Of a stretch of 64,000 bases of DNA, positions 17,751 through 27,219 are shown in pieces. How positions within the stretch are numbered: the stretch's first letter is position 1; each line of letters opens with the position of its first letter. This stretch comes from an uncultured Bacteroidota bacterium (GTDB lineage Bacteria > Bacteroidota > Bacteroidia > Chitinophagales > Chitinophagaceae), in contig CAIJFI010000015.1 of assembly GCA_903819975.1 (NCBI GenBank), positions 1-64,000 on the forward strand, written 5' to 3'. The translations under genes were made by a program, and so were the position numbers. The notes below the pieces were generated by a model, which saw only the letters and a program-made list of their open reading frames with translations, did not search any database and was not told the origin of the DNA.

Positions 17751-18890
17751 ATGGCTGCATTAGCATTTGATTTACAATATAAGAGCACCACAGGTGCTTC
17801 TCGTGCTGGTACAATTACCACCGATCATGGGACCATTCAGACCCCAATATTTATGCCTGTTGGTACCATTGGATCCGTGAAAGCGGTTACCCAGCAACAA
17901 CTTAAGCAGGATGTAAATGCTCAAATAATACTTGGGAACACCTATCATCTTTATTTAAGACCAGGCACCGAAATATTAGAAGCTGCCGGCGGCTTGCATA
18001 AATTTATGGGCTGGGACCGACCTATATTAACGGATAGCGGTGGTTATCAAGTATTTTCATTGGCAAACAATAGAAAAATAAAGCCAGAAGGGGTTGTATT
18101 TCAGTCGCATATTGATGGAAGTAAGCATTTGTTTAGCCCAGAAAATGTAATGGATATTCAGCGTAGCATAGGTGCGGACATTATCATGGCTTTTGATGAA
18201 TGTCCTCCAATTCCTGCCGAATATGAGTATGTGCGCAAGAGTATGGATTTGACCCATGTTTGGTTGGATAGATGTTTTAATAGATTAGCTGAGACGCCAG
18301 ATTTATATGGACATACTCAAAACTTATTTCCAATTGTACAAGGGGGTATGTATAAGGATTTAAGAAAAGCATCCTGCGATTATATTAGTTCAAAAAATGC
18401 AGTAGGTAATGCAATTGGCGGATTAAGTGTGGGCGAAACCGAGCCTGAAATGTATGAGTTTACAGCCCTTTGCTGTGAAAATTTACCTGTAGATAAGCCA
18501 AGGTATTTAATGGGAGTTGGAACCCCTTGGAATATATTAGAAGCAATAGATTTAGGGGTAGATATGTTTGACTGTGTTATGCCAACTAGAAATGGTCGCA
18601 ATGGAATGATATTCACTTCACAGGGCGTTATTAATATTAAGAATAAGAAATGGGAGAAAGACTTTAGTCCTTTGGATCCGGGCATTCCCAATGAGCTAAG
18701 TCAGTATTATACAAAAGCCTATATGCGACATTTATTTGTAGCAGATGAAATTTTAGGATTGCAATTAGCAAGTATTCAAAACTTATCCTTTTATCTTTGG
18801 CTGGTAGGGGAAGCAAGAAAACATATTATAGCAGGAGATTATAGTAGTTGGAAAGTATCCATGATTGAACAAGTTAAAACAAGATTGTAA
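17751..18890 (+). CDS. tgt: Queuine/preQ1 tRNA-guanine transglycosylase, zinc site lost
   Basis: A 379-residue TIM-barrel enzyme that exchanges G34 of GUN-anticodon tRNAs for preQ1. DSGGYQ at 95-100 carries the general acid/base Asp, and the nucleophile region DMFDCVMPTRNGR is intact. The usual C-terminal CxCxxC...H zinc site is absent: the aligned positions are Ile312, Asn314, Ser317 and Gln343 (context LDPGIPNELSQYYTKAY and SIQNLSFYL). The rest of the family signature, including AYMRHLF, is present, so this is a variant rather than a decayed gene. It pairs functionally with queA at 52244-53293. Confidence 0.94.
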   Translation: MAALAFDLQYKSTTGASRAGTITTDHGTIQTPIFMPVGTIGSVKAVTQQQLKQDVNAQIILGNTYHLYLRPGTEILEAAGGLHKFMGWDRPILTDSGGYQVFSLANNRKIKPEGVVFQSHIDGSKHLFSPENVMDIQRSIGADIIMAFDECPPIPAEYEYVRKSMDLTHVWLDRCFNRLAETPDLYGHTQNLFPIVQGGMYKDLRKASCDYISSKNAVGNAIGGLSVGETEPEMYEFTALCCENLPVDKPRYLMGVGTPWNILEAIDLGVDMFDCVMPTRNGRNGMIFTSQGVINIKNKKWEKDFSPLDPGIPNELSQYYTKAYMRHLFVADEILGLQLASIQNLSFYLWLVGEARKHIIAGDYSSWKVSMIEQVKTRL

Positions 18891-18903
18891 TTAATAATAG
18901 CGC

Positions 18904-19995
18904 GTGAAAAAATTAGACTGGTACATATTAAAAAAGTTTATGAGAGTGTTTTTCTTCTCTATCTTTTTATTTGCTGTCATTGCTATTGTAATTGATGTGA
19001 GCGAAAAGACCGACGACTTTGTTCGTTCTGGTTTAAATGCTGGCGAAATTTTCACACATTATTATATTGGTTTTATACCTCATATTATTGCACTGCTATT
19101 TCCATTGTTTGTATTTATAGCTGTAATCTTTTTTACTTCTAAAATGGCAGGACAAACCGAAATTGTTGCCATTCTTGCAAGCGGGGTTACTTATAATAGG
19201 TGGTTGCGTCCTTATTGGATTGGTGGCGTTTTATTGGGTTTATTATTATGGTTTTCTAACCAATGGATCGTGCCCAAGGCAAATAATATTAGAGGTAGTT
19301 TTGAAGCAGCTTATGTAGATGCACATTCTAGTTATAATGCATTATTAACTACATCCACCGACATTTATTTTAGAATTGACTCATTCACATATGCTGGGAT
19401 TTATTCCTATGATACTGCAAACAATCGCGGAAATGGATTTTTTGCTTATAAAGTAGAAAAGGGAAAAGTGGTTTATAATTTAAGGGCCGAAAATATCCAA
19501 TGGGATACGGCTACCAAAAATTGGAGATTGGTTGAAGTGATTGAAAGAAAGGTTATGGATGATAAGGAAGTGGTTACATCTACAACCGAGCTAAGAAAGA
19601 ATTATCCCTTTAAGCCAATTGATATTGAAAAGGACAAATACACCAAAGACAAGCTTACTACACCACAATTAATTAAGCAAATTAATTTAGAGGAATTAAG
19701 AGGTTCTGAGGGACTCAACGAATTAAAGATTGAAAGGTATCGACGTGATGCCACACCCATCACTGTATTACTTTTAACCCTTATTGGCGGCATAATTGCA
19801 GGCCGAAAAGTGAGGGGTGGAAGTGGCTCTCACTTAGCCCTTGGATTTGTTATTGCTGCTCTATTTATCATTACAGATAGGTTCTCTACCATCTTTTCAA
19901 CAAAGGGCAATTTGCCTCCATTATTAGCTGCTTGGATACCCAATATGATTTTTATATGGGTGGTATATTATTTGTATAAAAAAGCACCTAAGTAA
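18904..19995 (+). CDS. LptF/LptG family LPS export permease
   Basis: A 363-residue inner-membrane permease of the YjgP/YjgQ family, with a membrane block at each end (about 12-120 and 275-360) and a periplasmic domain between them. In the Lpt machine two such permeases and the LptB ATPase pull LPS from the inner membrane. Whether this is LptF or LptG cannot be decided. It starts at a GTG 13 bp after tgt, an operon arrangement that is common in this phylum. Confidence 0.88.
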   Translation: MKKLDWYILKKFMRVFFFSIFLFAVIAIVIDVSEKTDDFVRSGLNAGEIFTHYYIGFIPHIIALLFPLFVFIAVIFFTSKMAGQTEIVAILASGVTYNRWLRPYWIGGVLLGLLLWFSNQWIVPKANNIRGSFEAAYVDAHSSYNALLTTSTDIYFRIDSFTYAGIYSYDTANNRGNGFFAYKVEKGKVVYNLRAENIQWDTATKNWRLVEVIERKVMDDKEVVTSTTELRKNYPFKPIDIEKDKYTKDKLTTPQLIKQINLEELRGSEGLNELKIERYRRDATPITVLLLTLIGGIIAGRKVRGGSGSHLALGFVIAALFIITDRFSTIFSTKGNLPPLLAAWIPNMIFIWVVYYLYKKAPK

Positions 19996-20063
19996 GCCGT
20001 TTTTTTAGTTAACTTTATGTCCAATTTTTAAGGGTCCTTATCAATCATAAACAAACGGGCATT

Positions 20064-21380
20064 ATGGAAGCAATCAAAGACTTATTCAGTGTAAAAGCTA
20101 CTGCAGCGGCGGCTGAAATCAAAGAACTTATTAAGGAGCATGGAGATAAAAAAATTGGTGATGTAACACTTGCACAAGTATACCAAGGAATGAGAGGTAT
20201 TACTGGTTTGGTTACGGAAACAAGTTTATTAGATGCACAAGAAGGAATTCGTTTTCGCGGTTATTCAATTCCAGAATTACAAGACAAATTACCTAAAGCG
20301 CCAAAGGGAGACGAGCCTTTACCAGAGGGTTTGTTTTATTTAATGATGGTTGGTGAAGTGCCTACTCAAGAAGATGTAAAAGAAATTACAAATAACTGGC
20401 AAAGAAGAAGCCATGTGCCTGCACATGTTTTTGATGTGATTGATGCATTTCCACTTAGTGCACACCCAATGACAATGTATGTAGCTGCTGTGATGGCATT
20501 ACAAACAGAAAGCAAATTCTCTCAAGAGTATGCTAAGGGTATGAATAAAAAAGATTACTGGCAATATACTTATGACGATTCAATGGACTTGATTGCTCGT
20601 TTACCAAGAATTGCTGCATATATCTACAGAAGAAAATATAAGAACAACGAACATATTCATCCAAACGGTTTATTAGACTGGGCAGGCAATCTTGCTTACA
20701 TGATGGGTTTTGAAGATGAAAGCACAAAAGAATTAATGCGTTTATATATGACTATCCACGCCGATCACGAAGGTGGAAACGTTTCAGCGCATACTACGCA
20801 CTTAGTAGGTTCTGCATTAAGTGATCCTTATTTAAGTTATGCTGCAGGCATGAATGGATTAGCGGGTCCTTTACATGGATTAGCAAATCAGGAAGTAATT
20901 AAATGGATTTTTGAAATGCAAGAAGCAATTGGTTCTGATAGTCCTACCAAAGAGCAAATTGTAGATTATGTTCAAAAAACATTGGCCTCTGGTAAAGTAG
21001 TTCCAGGATACGGTCATGCAGTATTAAGAAAAACGGATCCTCGATTCACTGCTCAAATGGCATTTGGCAAAAAACATTTGCCAGACGATAAATTAGTAAA
21101 CACGGTTTGGAACATATACGAGACGGTACCTCCAATTTTAGAGTCATTAGGAAAAGTTAAAAATCCATGGCCAAATGTGGATGCGCATAGCGGAGCTTTA
21201 TTAGTGCACTATGGTATTGTGGAATATGAATTCTACACTGTGTTATTTGCAGTTAGCCGTGCACTAGGTGTATTAGCTAGTTTAACATGGGATAGGGCAT
21301 TAGGATTCCCATTAGAGCGTCCAAAATCTGTAACTACCGCAGCTGTTAAACTTTGGTTAGACGGTAAAGGAGATATTTAG
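20064..21380 (+). CDS. gltA: Citrate synthase, mitochondrial-like (large) type
   Basis: Condenses oxaloacetate and acetyl-CoA, the entry step of the TCA cycle. 438 residues with a complete triad: His271 in AGPLHGLANQE, His318 in PGYGHAVLRKTDPR and Asp373 in VDAHSGALL. These contexts are much closer to the eukaryotic mitochondrial form than to the E. coli form. The N-terminal 60 residues form a helical extension. An 11-bp terminator hairpin follows. sucA and sucB are elsewhere in the window. Confidence 0.95.
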   Translation: MEAIKDLFSVKATAAAAEIKELIKEHGDKKIGDVTLAQVYQGMRGITGLVTETSLLDAQEGIRFRGYSIPELQDKLPKAPKGDEPLPEGLFYLMMVGEVPTQEDVKEITNNWQRRSHVPAHVFDVIDAFPLSAHPMTMYVAAVMALQTESKFSQEYAKGMNKKDYWQYTYDDSMDLIARLPRIAAYIYRRKYKNNEHIHPNGLLDWAGNLAYMMGFEDESTKELMRLYMTIHADHEGGNVSAHTTHLVGSALSDPYLSYAAGMNGLAGPLHGLANQEVIKWIFEMQEAIGSDSPTKEQIVDYVQKTLASGKVVPGYGHAVLRKTDPRFTAQMAFGKKHLPDDKLVNTVWNIYETVPPILESLGKVKNPWPNVDAHSGALLVHYGIVEYEFYTVLFAVSRALGVLASLTWDRALGFPLERPKSVTTAAVKLWLDGKGDI

Positions 21381-21401
21381 TCTTTTCTAAATTATATATT
21401 G

Positions 21402-21433
21402 ATAGCATCGGGTGTTCCCGGTGCTATTTTTTT
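21402..21433 (+). terminator. Intrinsic terminator of gltA
   Basis: ATAGCATCGGG (21402-21412) pairs with 21417-21427 across a TGTT loop (one G-U pair) and is followed by seven T residues. Confidence 0.9.
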
Positions 21434-21453
21434 GGCCTAAACGTAGTGCCTCA

Positions 21454-21918
21454 ATGAAAAAAGCGCTATTTTTAGCTATTATGAGGTATTGCTTGTTTAT
21501 AATTCTTGTACTATTTAGCAGCTTTAAGCCAAAGCCGATTTCGGAAAACGAGCTGTATTGTTATATCAAGGAAATCGGAATTCTACATCCCGAAGTAGTA
21601 TTAAAGCAAGCTATTTATGAAACAGGTCATTTTAAATCCAATATCTACAAGAAAAAAAACAATGTATTTGGGTTTAGGAGAACATCAAAATACATTTATT
21701 ATAAAAACTGGCAGGCCTGTGTAGAATATTATAAAGTATGGCAGGATAAGCATTACAAAGACACTACTCAGAATTATTATACATTCTTACAGAAAATTAA
21801 TTATAGCGGCCATAAAGGTTTTAATTATGCGCTTGAGTTAAAAGGCGTTAAAATAAAGGATTCCTTAATCTGTAATAGGGACTTCACATTGCCAAGCAAG
21901 CCGTTCGTAACTTTTTAG
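21454..21918 (+). CDS. Small glucosaminidase-domain protein
   Basis: 154 residues from the ATG at 21454; a second ATG at 21481 would remove nine residues, and a GTG upstream falls in the gltA terminator. After an N-terminal hydrophobic stretch (probable signal or anchor) comes a short mannosyl-glycoprotein endo-beta-N-acetylglucosaminidase-like domain, with ILHPEVVLKQAIYETGHF (possible catalytic Glu in YETG) and NNVFGFR, the counterpart of NHFGIK in the larger enzyme at 731-2017. Predicted to act on peptidoglycan, perhaps at low activity. No LysM domain. Confidence 0.72.
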   Translation: MKKALFLAIMRYCLFIILVLFSSFKPKPISENELYCYIKEIGILHPEVVLKQAIYETGHFKSNIYKKKNNVFGFRRTSKYIYYKNWQACVEYYKVWQDKHYKDTTQNYYTFLQKINYSGHKGFNYALELKGVKIKDSLICNRDFTLPSKPFVTF

Positions 21919-21940
21919 GTGTAAGTTTTTAACGAATACT

Positions 21941-21948
21941 TACTTTTG
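21941..21948 (+). promoter_or_regulatory. -7 box of the beta-barrel gene
   Basis: TACTTTTG, a full TAnnTTTG match, 17 bp before the ATG at 21966. Convincing -33 box not seen. Confidence 0.5.
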
Positions 21949-21965
21949 CAACCCTAAGAAAGCAT

Positions 21966-24377
21966 ATGAGGAAATTTAAGATTTGGGCGTTACTAATACT
22001 GACATTATTATTTTTAAATAAAGCGGGAGCTCAATCAAGGCTTGTTGATATCAAGGTGATTGATAAAACTGGCAAGCCATTTAGCATGGCCTTGGTAATG
22101 TATTATGAAAAGGGTAGATTAAAGGAATCATTTAATGCTCAAAGAGCCACTAAAGTAGTTGCCGATTCATTAGGTCGTATTCATTTAAAGGTTGATAGTG
22201 CTAAATCCTATTTTTTTAGAACCAGCTGGGTTGGTTATCAAATTACAGATACCGTTTTTAATTTTAATAGTTTATTCGAACATTCAATTGTTTTAAAGGA
22301 AACTGCAGCTATGTTAAATGAAGTTGTAGTAAAGTCGTCAAAGCCTTTAATTCGTCAAGAGGATGATAAGTCGGTAGTGGATCCCGAACCATTGGCGGCG
22401 AGTAGTACCAACGCGTATGAGACGGTAGAAAAAACGCCTGGGGTATTTATTGACCAAGATGGAAATATATATTTAAATGGATTGTCGCCTGCAGCTATTC
22501 AAATTAACGGGCGTGATTTAAAAATGTCAGCATCAGACATCGCAATTCTTTTAAAAAGTTTACCACCCAATGCAATTCAAAAAATCGAATTAATCCGAAC
22601 ACCTTCGGCAAAATATGATGCATCTGGCGGCGGCGGCGTAGTGAATATTGTATTAATGAAAGGGATAAAGTTGGGTATGAACGGATCGCTTAGTAGTGGC
22701 TTTGGGCAAGGGTTATATGGGAATCAATATATTGGGTTTAATTTGTCAAATAACAATGATAAATTAAATTCTTATGTTAATGCACAGTATAGTAATAATG
22801 ACGGATATACAATAACTAATTCTGACAGAACTATTTCAGTTGACACTTTATTAAGGCAAAATGCAAGGACTTTGTCGCCCAATACTGCAGTAAATATTGG
22901 ATATGGATTTGGGAAGAACTTAAATGATAAATGGGATTTAAATTATGATGGTAGAATGAGTCAAAATAAATCTAACAATTCTACTTTTAATGCTTCTTTT
23001 GTTAAAGTTGTTTCCACTGACCAACATTTAAACGACCTAATATCTTTAGTTGACAATAAAGGAACTAATGATTTTATTAACCAGTCATTTAGAGCAAAGT
23101 TAAAATTAGATACTACTGGGGGAGAGTGGATTAATGATATGTCTTTTAATTATTCCAAAAGCAATACCGACCAAGTGTATACAAATTCATTATTGAGTAA
23201 TAGTAATTTAGTAAGAGGCGACGGAAATTATGGAACGGATAGAAGTTATTTTACTTTCCAATCTGATTTAAAGAAAAAGTTATTAGGATTGAATTTAGAA
23301 ACCGGCATAAAGACTTCTACTTTAAATTTTGATAATAATGCCAAGTATACTAAAACCATCGCTAATGTAGTTGGGGCCGACCCTTTTAGAACCAATAGTT
23401 TTCATTATACCGAGTTGATTAATGCAGCTTATTTGCAAGGTTCAAAAACATGGGGTGCGATTGTGTTAAAAGTAGGTACTAGGTTTGAGCAAACTATAAT
23501 GCAGGGGCATCAAATAGTGCCAAAGGATACCACTTTCTCTTTAATCCGAACAGACGCCTTCCCTTATATATATTTAAGTAGGAGAGTGGCTAAGATTATG
23601 GAATATGAAGTGCGAGGATTCTTGGTGTATAGGAAAACTATTAGTAGGCCTTCCTATGACTATTTAAATCCTTTTGCAAAATACATAGATCCATTCTTAT
23701 ACGAAGTAGGTAATCCAAATTTACGACCTCAGTTTACAACAAATTACGAAGCCAATATAAGTGTAGACGATAAGCCATTGTTTGCTTATGGTGTAAATGA
23801 AACCAAGGATATATTTACGAACGTAGTGTATCAATCTCCAACTAATAAACAAATAAGTTATCGCACTTATGATAATTTAGGTAAGAGTAGAGAAACTTAT
23901 TTTAGAATTGTAGGTGTTATACCTCCTGGAAAAAAATATTTTGCTGTAATTGGTACACAATATAATAAAAATGACTACACTGGTTATTATGAAGGCAAGC
24001 CCATAGTATTTAATAAAGGTACTTGGGCAATATTTACATTCCAGTCCTTTAAGCTAGATGGATTATCTACAATTACACTAAACGGATTTTGGAGAATTAA
24101 TGGCCAACAACAATTTTATGAATTATCAGATTTCGGTTCTTTAAATACTTCAATTAATAGACAGTTTTTGAAGAAGAAATTAATAATTACTGCTAGTTAT
24201 AATGACTTCTTGTTTACGAATAACAATCGTTTTGTGTTGCACCAGGGTACGCAAAATGCAGTAGGGTATAGAGAAACTGACTCTAGACGATGGGGGATAT
24301 CCTTAAGGTATAATTTTGGATTTAAGCCAAAGGAAAATAAAATGGATATGCTGGAAGCTGGCTCGGAGAATAAATAA
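21966..24377 (+). CDS. Outer-membrane beta-barrel protein (OMP_b-brl_3 / TonB-receptor related)
   Basis: 803 residues. Signal peptide about 1-22, then a carboxypeptidase-regulatory-like beta sandwich (about 25-110), a TonB-receptor plug (about 115-235: LNEVVVKSS, VEKTPGVFIDQDGNIYLNG, INGRDLKM, IELIRTPSAKYDASGGGGVVNIV) and a long C-terminal barrel. The last residues (GSENK) extend past the aromatic strand ending RYNFGF. The family resembles TonB-dependent receptors; its substrate is unknown. It has no SusD partner next to it. Its stop codon abuts that of the facing transporter gene (0 bp). Confidence 0.85.
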   Translation: MRKFKIWALLILTLLFLNKAGAQSRLVDIKVIDKTGKPFSMALVMYYEKGRLKESFNAQRATKVVADSLGRIHLKVDSAKSYFFRTSWVGYQITDTVFNFNSLFEHSIVLKETAAMLNEVVVKSSKPLIRQEDDKSVVDPEPLAASSTNAYETVEKTPGVFIDQDGNIYLNGLSPAAIQINGRDLKMSASDIAILLKSLPPNAIQKIELIRTPSAKYDASGGGGVVNIVLMKGIKLGMNGSLSSGFGQGLYGNQYIGFNLSNNNDKLNSYVNAQYSNNDGYTITNSDRTISVDTLLRQNARTLSPNTAVNIGYGFGKNLNDKWDLNYDGRMSQNKSNNSTFNASFVKVVSTDQHLNDLISLVDNKGTNDFINQSFRAKLKLDTTGGEWINDMSFNYSKSNTDQVYTNSLLSNSNLVRGDGNYGTDRSYFTFQSDLKKKLLGLNLETGIKTSTLNFDNNAKYTKTIANVVGADPFRTNSFHYTELINAAYLQGSKTWGAIVLKVGTRFEQTIMQGHQIVPKDTTFSLIRTDAFPYIYLSRRVAKIMEYEVRGFLVYRKTISRPSYDYLNPFAKYIDPFLYEVGNPNLRPQFTTNYEANISVDDKPLFAYGVNETKDIFTNVVYQSPTNKQISYRTYDNLGKSRETYFRIVGVIPPGKKYFAVIGTQYNKNDYTGYYEGKPIVFNKGTWAIFTFQSFKLDGLSTITLNGFWRINGQQQFYELSDFGSLNTSINRQFLKKKLIITASYNDFLFTNNNRFVLHQGTQNAVGYRETDSRRWGISLRYNFGFKPKENKMDMLEAGSENK

Positions 24378-25547
24378 TTATTTTACTGCTAGCTTTTCTA
24401 TTACAGCAAACACACTCATACTTCCCATTAATACTACTACAAGCCATCCACTTACTTCAATCCAAATAGGATATTTATACTGTTTTAGAACGGGTAGCTT
24501 TCTGCTTGCAATAAGCATGATAGCTAATGCGAATGGCAGAATAAATCCATTCAACAATCCTGCCAATAAAAGTAATTCTTTTGGTTTCCCAACAACTACA
24601 AATAGAGAAGTAGATAAAACAATAAATAAAGTGATAATTGCTTTTTCGTGTTTAATGATATTATGCTGCAAGTTTTTAATAAAACTAAAAGAAGTATAAG
24701 AAGCGCCTATCACCGAAGAAATTGCTGCACTCCAAAGTACAATGCCAAAAATGAATAATCCCCACCTGCCTCCTGCCGATTCAAATACAGTAGCAGCAGG
24801 GTTATTTTTGTCTAAATGAATTCCTTTACTTACAATTCCTACCGCAGCAAGAAATAATATATAACGCATAAAGGAAGAGATGAGAATGCCGGTGCCAGCG
24901 CTTTTTGTAACAAATTTTATTTGAGATGGACCAGCAATACCTGCGTCAATTAATCGGTGCGCACCAGAAAAAGTGATGTAGCCACCAACAGTTCCGCCAA
25001 CAATGGTAACTATAGCAAGGAGTGAAATTTTTTCAGGTACAAATGTGTGATGCACAGCCTGTAAAATAGGAGGGTGGGCTGCATAAACAATAAGTAATGT
25101 AAGCCCAATTTTTATGATGCCTAAATACTTTGTGATTTGGTCAAGCATTTTCCCAACTTCTTGAATCCAAAATATAAGTATTGCAATAAGTCCACTTATA
25201 ATAGCACCTTGCTCAAATGAAATACCTGTGAGTATATTTAATGCTAATCCGCAACCTGCAATATTTCCAATGTTAAAAGCAAAGCCGCCAATAATAACAA
25301 GTGTAGATAGGACATGACCTAAACCTGGAATCAATTCATTTGCAATTTCTTGTGCGCGCATGCCACTTAATGTAATGCTTCGCCAAATATTAATTTGTGC
25401 CCCAAAATCTAATAAGATAGAAAGTAGAATTACAAAACCAAAACTAGTTATAAGTTGTTCTGTGTAAAAAGAAGTTTGCGTTAAAAAACCAGGTCCTATA
25501 GAAGAATTAGCCATTAAAAAAGCAGCGCCTAAACTAAGGCCTGTCAT
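24378..25547 (-). CDS. NRAMP-related transporter of the 5-oxoprolinase operon (YcsG-like)
   Basis: 389 residues from the ATG at 25547; a TTG at 25595 would add 16 residues and overlap pxpA. About 11 membrane segments. It is homologous to NRAMP, but the TM1 metal motif DPGN is replaced by SSIGPGF and TM6 has SGAHRLID instead of the Met-Pro-His motif, so divalent metal transport is unlikely. B. subtilis has the same pairing (ycsG near ycsF-kipIA). I infer uptake of 5-oxoproline or another small organic acid. It is the last gene of the pxpBCA operon. Confidence 0.82.
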   Translation of the reverse strand: MTGLSLGAAFLMANSSIGPGFLTQTSFYTEQLITSFGFVILLSILLDFGAQINIWRSITLSGMRAQEIANELIPGLGHVLSTLVIIGGFAFNIGNIAGCGLALNILTGISFEQGAIISGLIAILIFWIQEVGKMLDQITKYLGIIKIGLTLLIVYAAHPPILQAVHHTFVPEKISLLAIVTIVGGTVGGYITFSGAHRLIDAGIAGPSQIKFVTKSAGTGILISSFMRYILFLAAVGIVSKGIHLDKNNPAATVFESAGGRWGLFIFGIVLWSAAISSVIGASYTSFSFIKNLQHNIIKHEKAIITLFIVLSTSLFVVVGKPKELLLLAGLLNGFILPFALAIMLIASRKLPVLKQYKYPIWIEVSGWLVVVLMGSMSVFAVIEKLAVK

Positions 25548-25578
25548 AGATTTTAGGCTTGTGACAGGACTTGTATTA

Positions 25579-26322
25579 TTAGTTTTTAATTTCAATATTA
25601 TTGTTTTTTAAATCGGTAAATAATTTCTCTGCAAATTCAATTGCATTTTCGCCATCGCCGTGTATGCAGATAGTATCCACTTTTAAATCTATGACATCTC
25701 CCTGCAAGGAAATTACTTTATGTTCTTTTATAATTTTTAATACCTGTTCACTTACTTTTTCCGCATCATGAATCATGGCATGATCCAGGTATCTAGGGGT
25801 AAGCTGTCCATTATTTTGATAGGTTCTATCTGCAAATGCTTCTCTGGAAAATGGTTGTCCAAGTAGGATTGCTTGTTGTATAGTGCAACTTCCACTTAGT
25901 CCATAAATGTTAATGAGTGGATCAATGGCCTGAATAGTTTGAATAAATATTTTGCTAAGAATTGGATCTTTTGCACAATCATTGTAAAGTGCCCCATGTA
26001 ATTTAACATGATTAATGGAAGCGCCCATTGGCAAAGCAATTTTTTCAAATTGATAGTATTGCTCAGCTATTAATTCGGCTAATTCTAAAACAGATAAAAA
26101 TTGTGAAACACGACCAAAGTTTTCTTTATCATCATATCCTGGATGCGCACCAATGGCTACATTGTGCTCTAATGCTAATTGAATGGTCCTTTTGATAGTA
26201 TCTGCATTCCCGGCATGAAAGCCGCATGCAATATTTGCACTACTTATAAAAGGCATAATAAAAGCTTCATTGCCTATACCTTCTCCCATATCGCAGTTAA
26301 TATCAATACTGAAACTGTTCAT
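25579..26322 (-). CDS. pxpA: 5-oxoprolinase subunit PxpA (LamB/YcsF family)
   Basis: A 247-residue TIM-barrel-like protein starting IDINCDMGEGIGN, with ANIACGFHAGNADTIKRT and AIGAHPGYDDKENFGR, the hallmarks of the family. With PxpB and PxpC it hydrolyses 5-oxoproline to glutamate using ATP. It overlaps pxpC by 20 bp, so translation is probably coupled. Confidence 0.94.
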   Translation of the reverse strand: MNSFSIDINCDMGEGIGNEAFIMPFISSANIACGFHAGNADTIKRTIQLALEHNVAIGAHPGYDDKENFGRVSQFLSVLELAELIAEQYYQFEKIALPMGASINHVKLHGALYNDCAKDPILSKIFIQTIQAIDPLINIYGLSGSCTIQQAILLGQPFSREAFADRTYQNNGQLTPRYLDHAMIHDAEKVSEQVLKIIKEHKVISLQGDVIDLKVDTICIHGDGENAIEFAEKLFTDLKNNNIEIKN

Positions 26323-27214
26323 AAATGTTTCTATATAATTGATTTGCTTTATCCAGGTCTATTATTTCAAAATGAAAAGATTTATCGGTTTTCATTTGAG
26401 TAAATCTAGGTAAATCTACCAAAATTATTTGACCTAGGTTGGCATAGCCACCAATGGTTTGATGATCGGCCATTAAAACAATGATGTCCCCACTAGGAAG
26501 CAATTGCAATGTTCCTCTTGTTACAGCGCTGGATAAAAAGGCGTTAGGGATATTTAGTTCAAGCTTGGGGCCAATAAGATTAAAACCCATTCTATTGGCC
26601 TGAGGAGACAATTTAAAGCCTTCATTTAGGATTTCAAATAAAGAACTATCCTTAAGATACTTCCAACTAGGTCCAGGCAAAATTCTGATTGGACTATGGT
26701 TGTTAAAAACAATCTCTTGCGTATGCTCAACTAACTCATGTAACCTTAATTGATTCTGTTTGTTGGTATTAGGCTTTGGTTTATAAGGCAGCAACTGGTC
26801 TTTGTCTAATCTCTTCCCATTGTATGACTTGCTATTAAGCCATGCAGGATCCTCAAATTTCCCTTCAATGGCAATATAACTTGTCTTGCCCTCAATAGGT
26901 TGTAGCATGCTTAAAACGTCCTTTGATTTAACTTGGATTGCAGTGTTTAATTCGATACTCTTATCATTAATTACCGGCACAAAATTGGCGCCAGTGATAC
27001 AAATGGTATAATCTTCTTCAAATTGAAATTGGCCAGAAGGGAAGTGTAATTCAATAACTGGATTATGAATGTCATTATGTAAAATATAATTACCTAGCCA
27101 AGCGGACATATAATCCATGCAGCCATTAGGTTGAATGCCTAAATGCTGATAGCCATATCTTCCATGGTCTTGTATAGAATCGGACAATCCTTTTTTAATT
27201 ACTCTTATTGACAT
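26303..27214 (-). CDS. pxpC: 5-oxoprolinase subunit PxpC (KipA-like)
   Basis: A 303-residue biotin-dependent-carboxyltransferase-fold protein: GLSDSIQDHGRYGYQHLGIQ at the start, then PNGCMDYMSAWLGN, RILPGPSW and the C-terminal QTIGGYANLGQIILVDLP. It is the partner of PxpB in the ATP-dependent 5-oxoproline cleavage complex. It follows pxpB after 5 bp. Confidence 0.93.
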   Translation of the reverse strand: MSIRVIKKGLSDSIQDHGRYGYQHLGIQPNGCMDYMSAWLGNYILHNDIHNPVIELHFPSGQFQFEEDYTICITGANFVPVINDKSIELNTAIQVKSKDVLSMLQPIEGKTSYIAIEGKFEDPAWLNSKSYNGKRLDKDQLLPYKPKPNTNKQNQLRLHELVEHTQEIVFNNHSPIRILPGPSWKYLKDSSLFEILNEGFKLSPQANRMGFNLIGPKLELNIPNAFLSSAVTRGTLQLLPSGDIIVLMADHQTIGGYANLGQIILVDLPRFTQMKTDKSFHFEIIDLDKANQLYRNIYEQFQY

Positions 27215-27219
27215 CTGAA

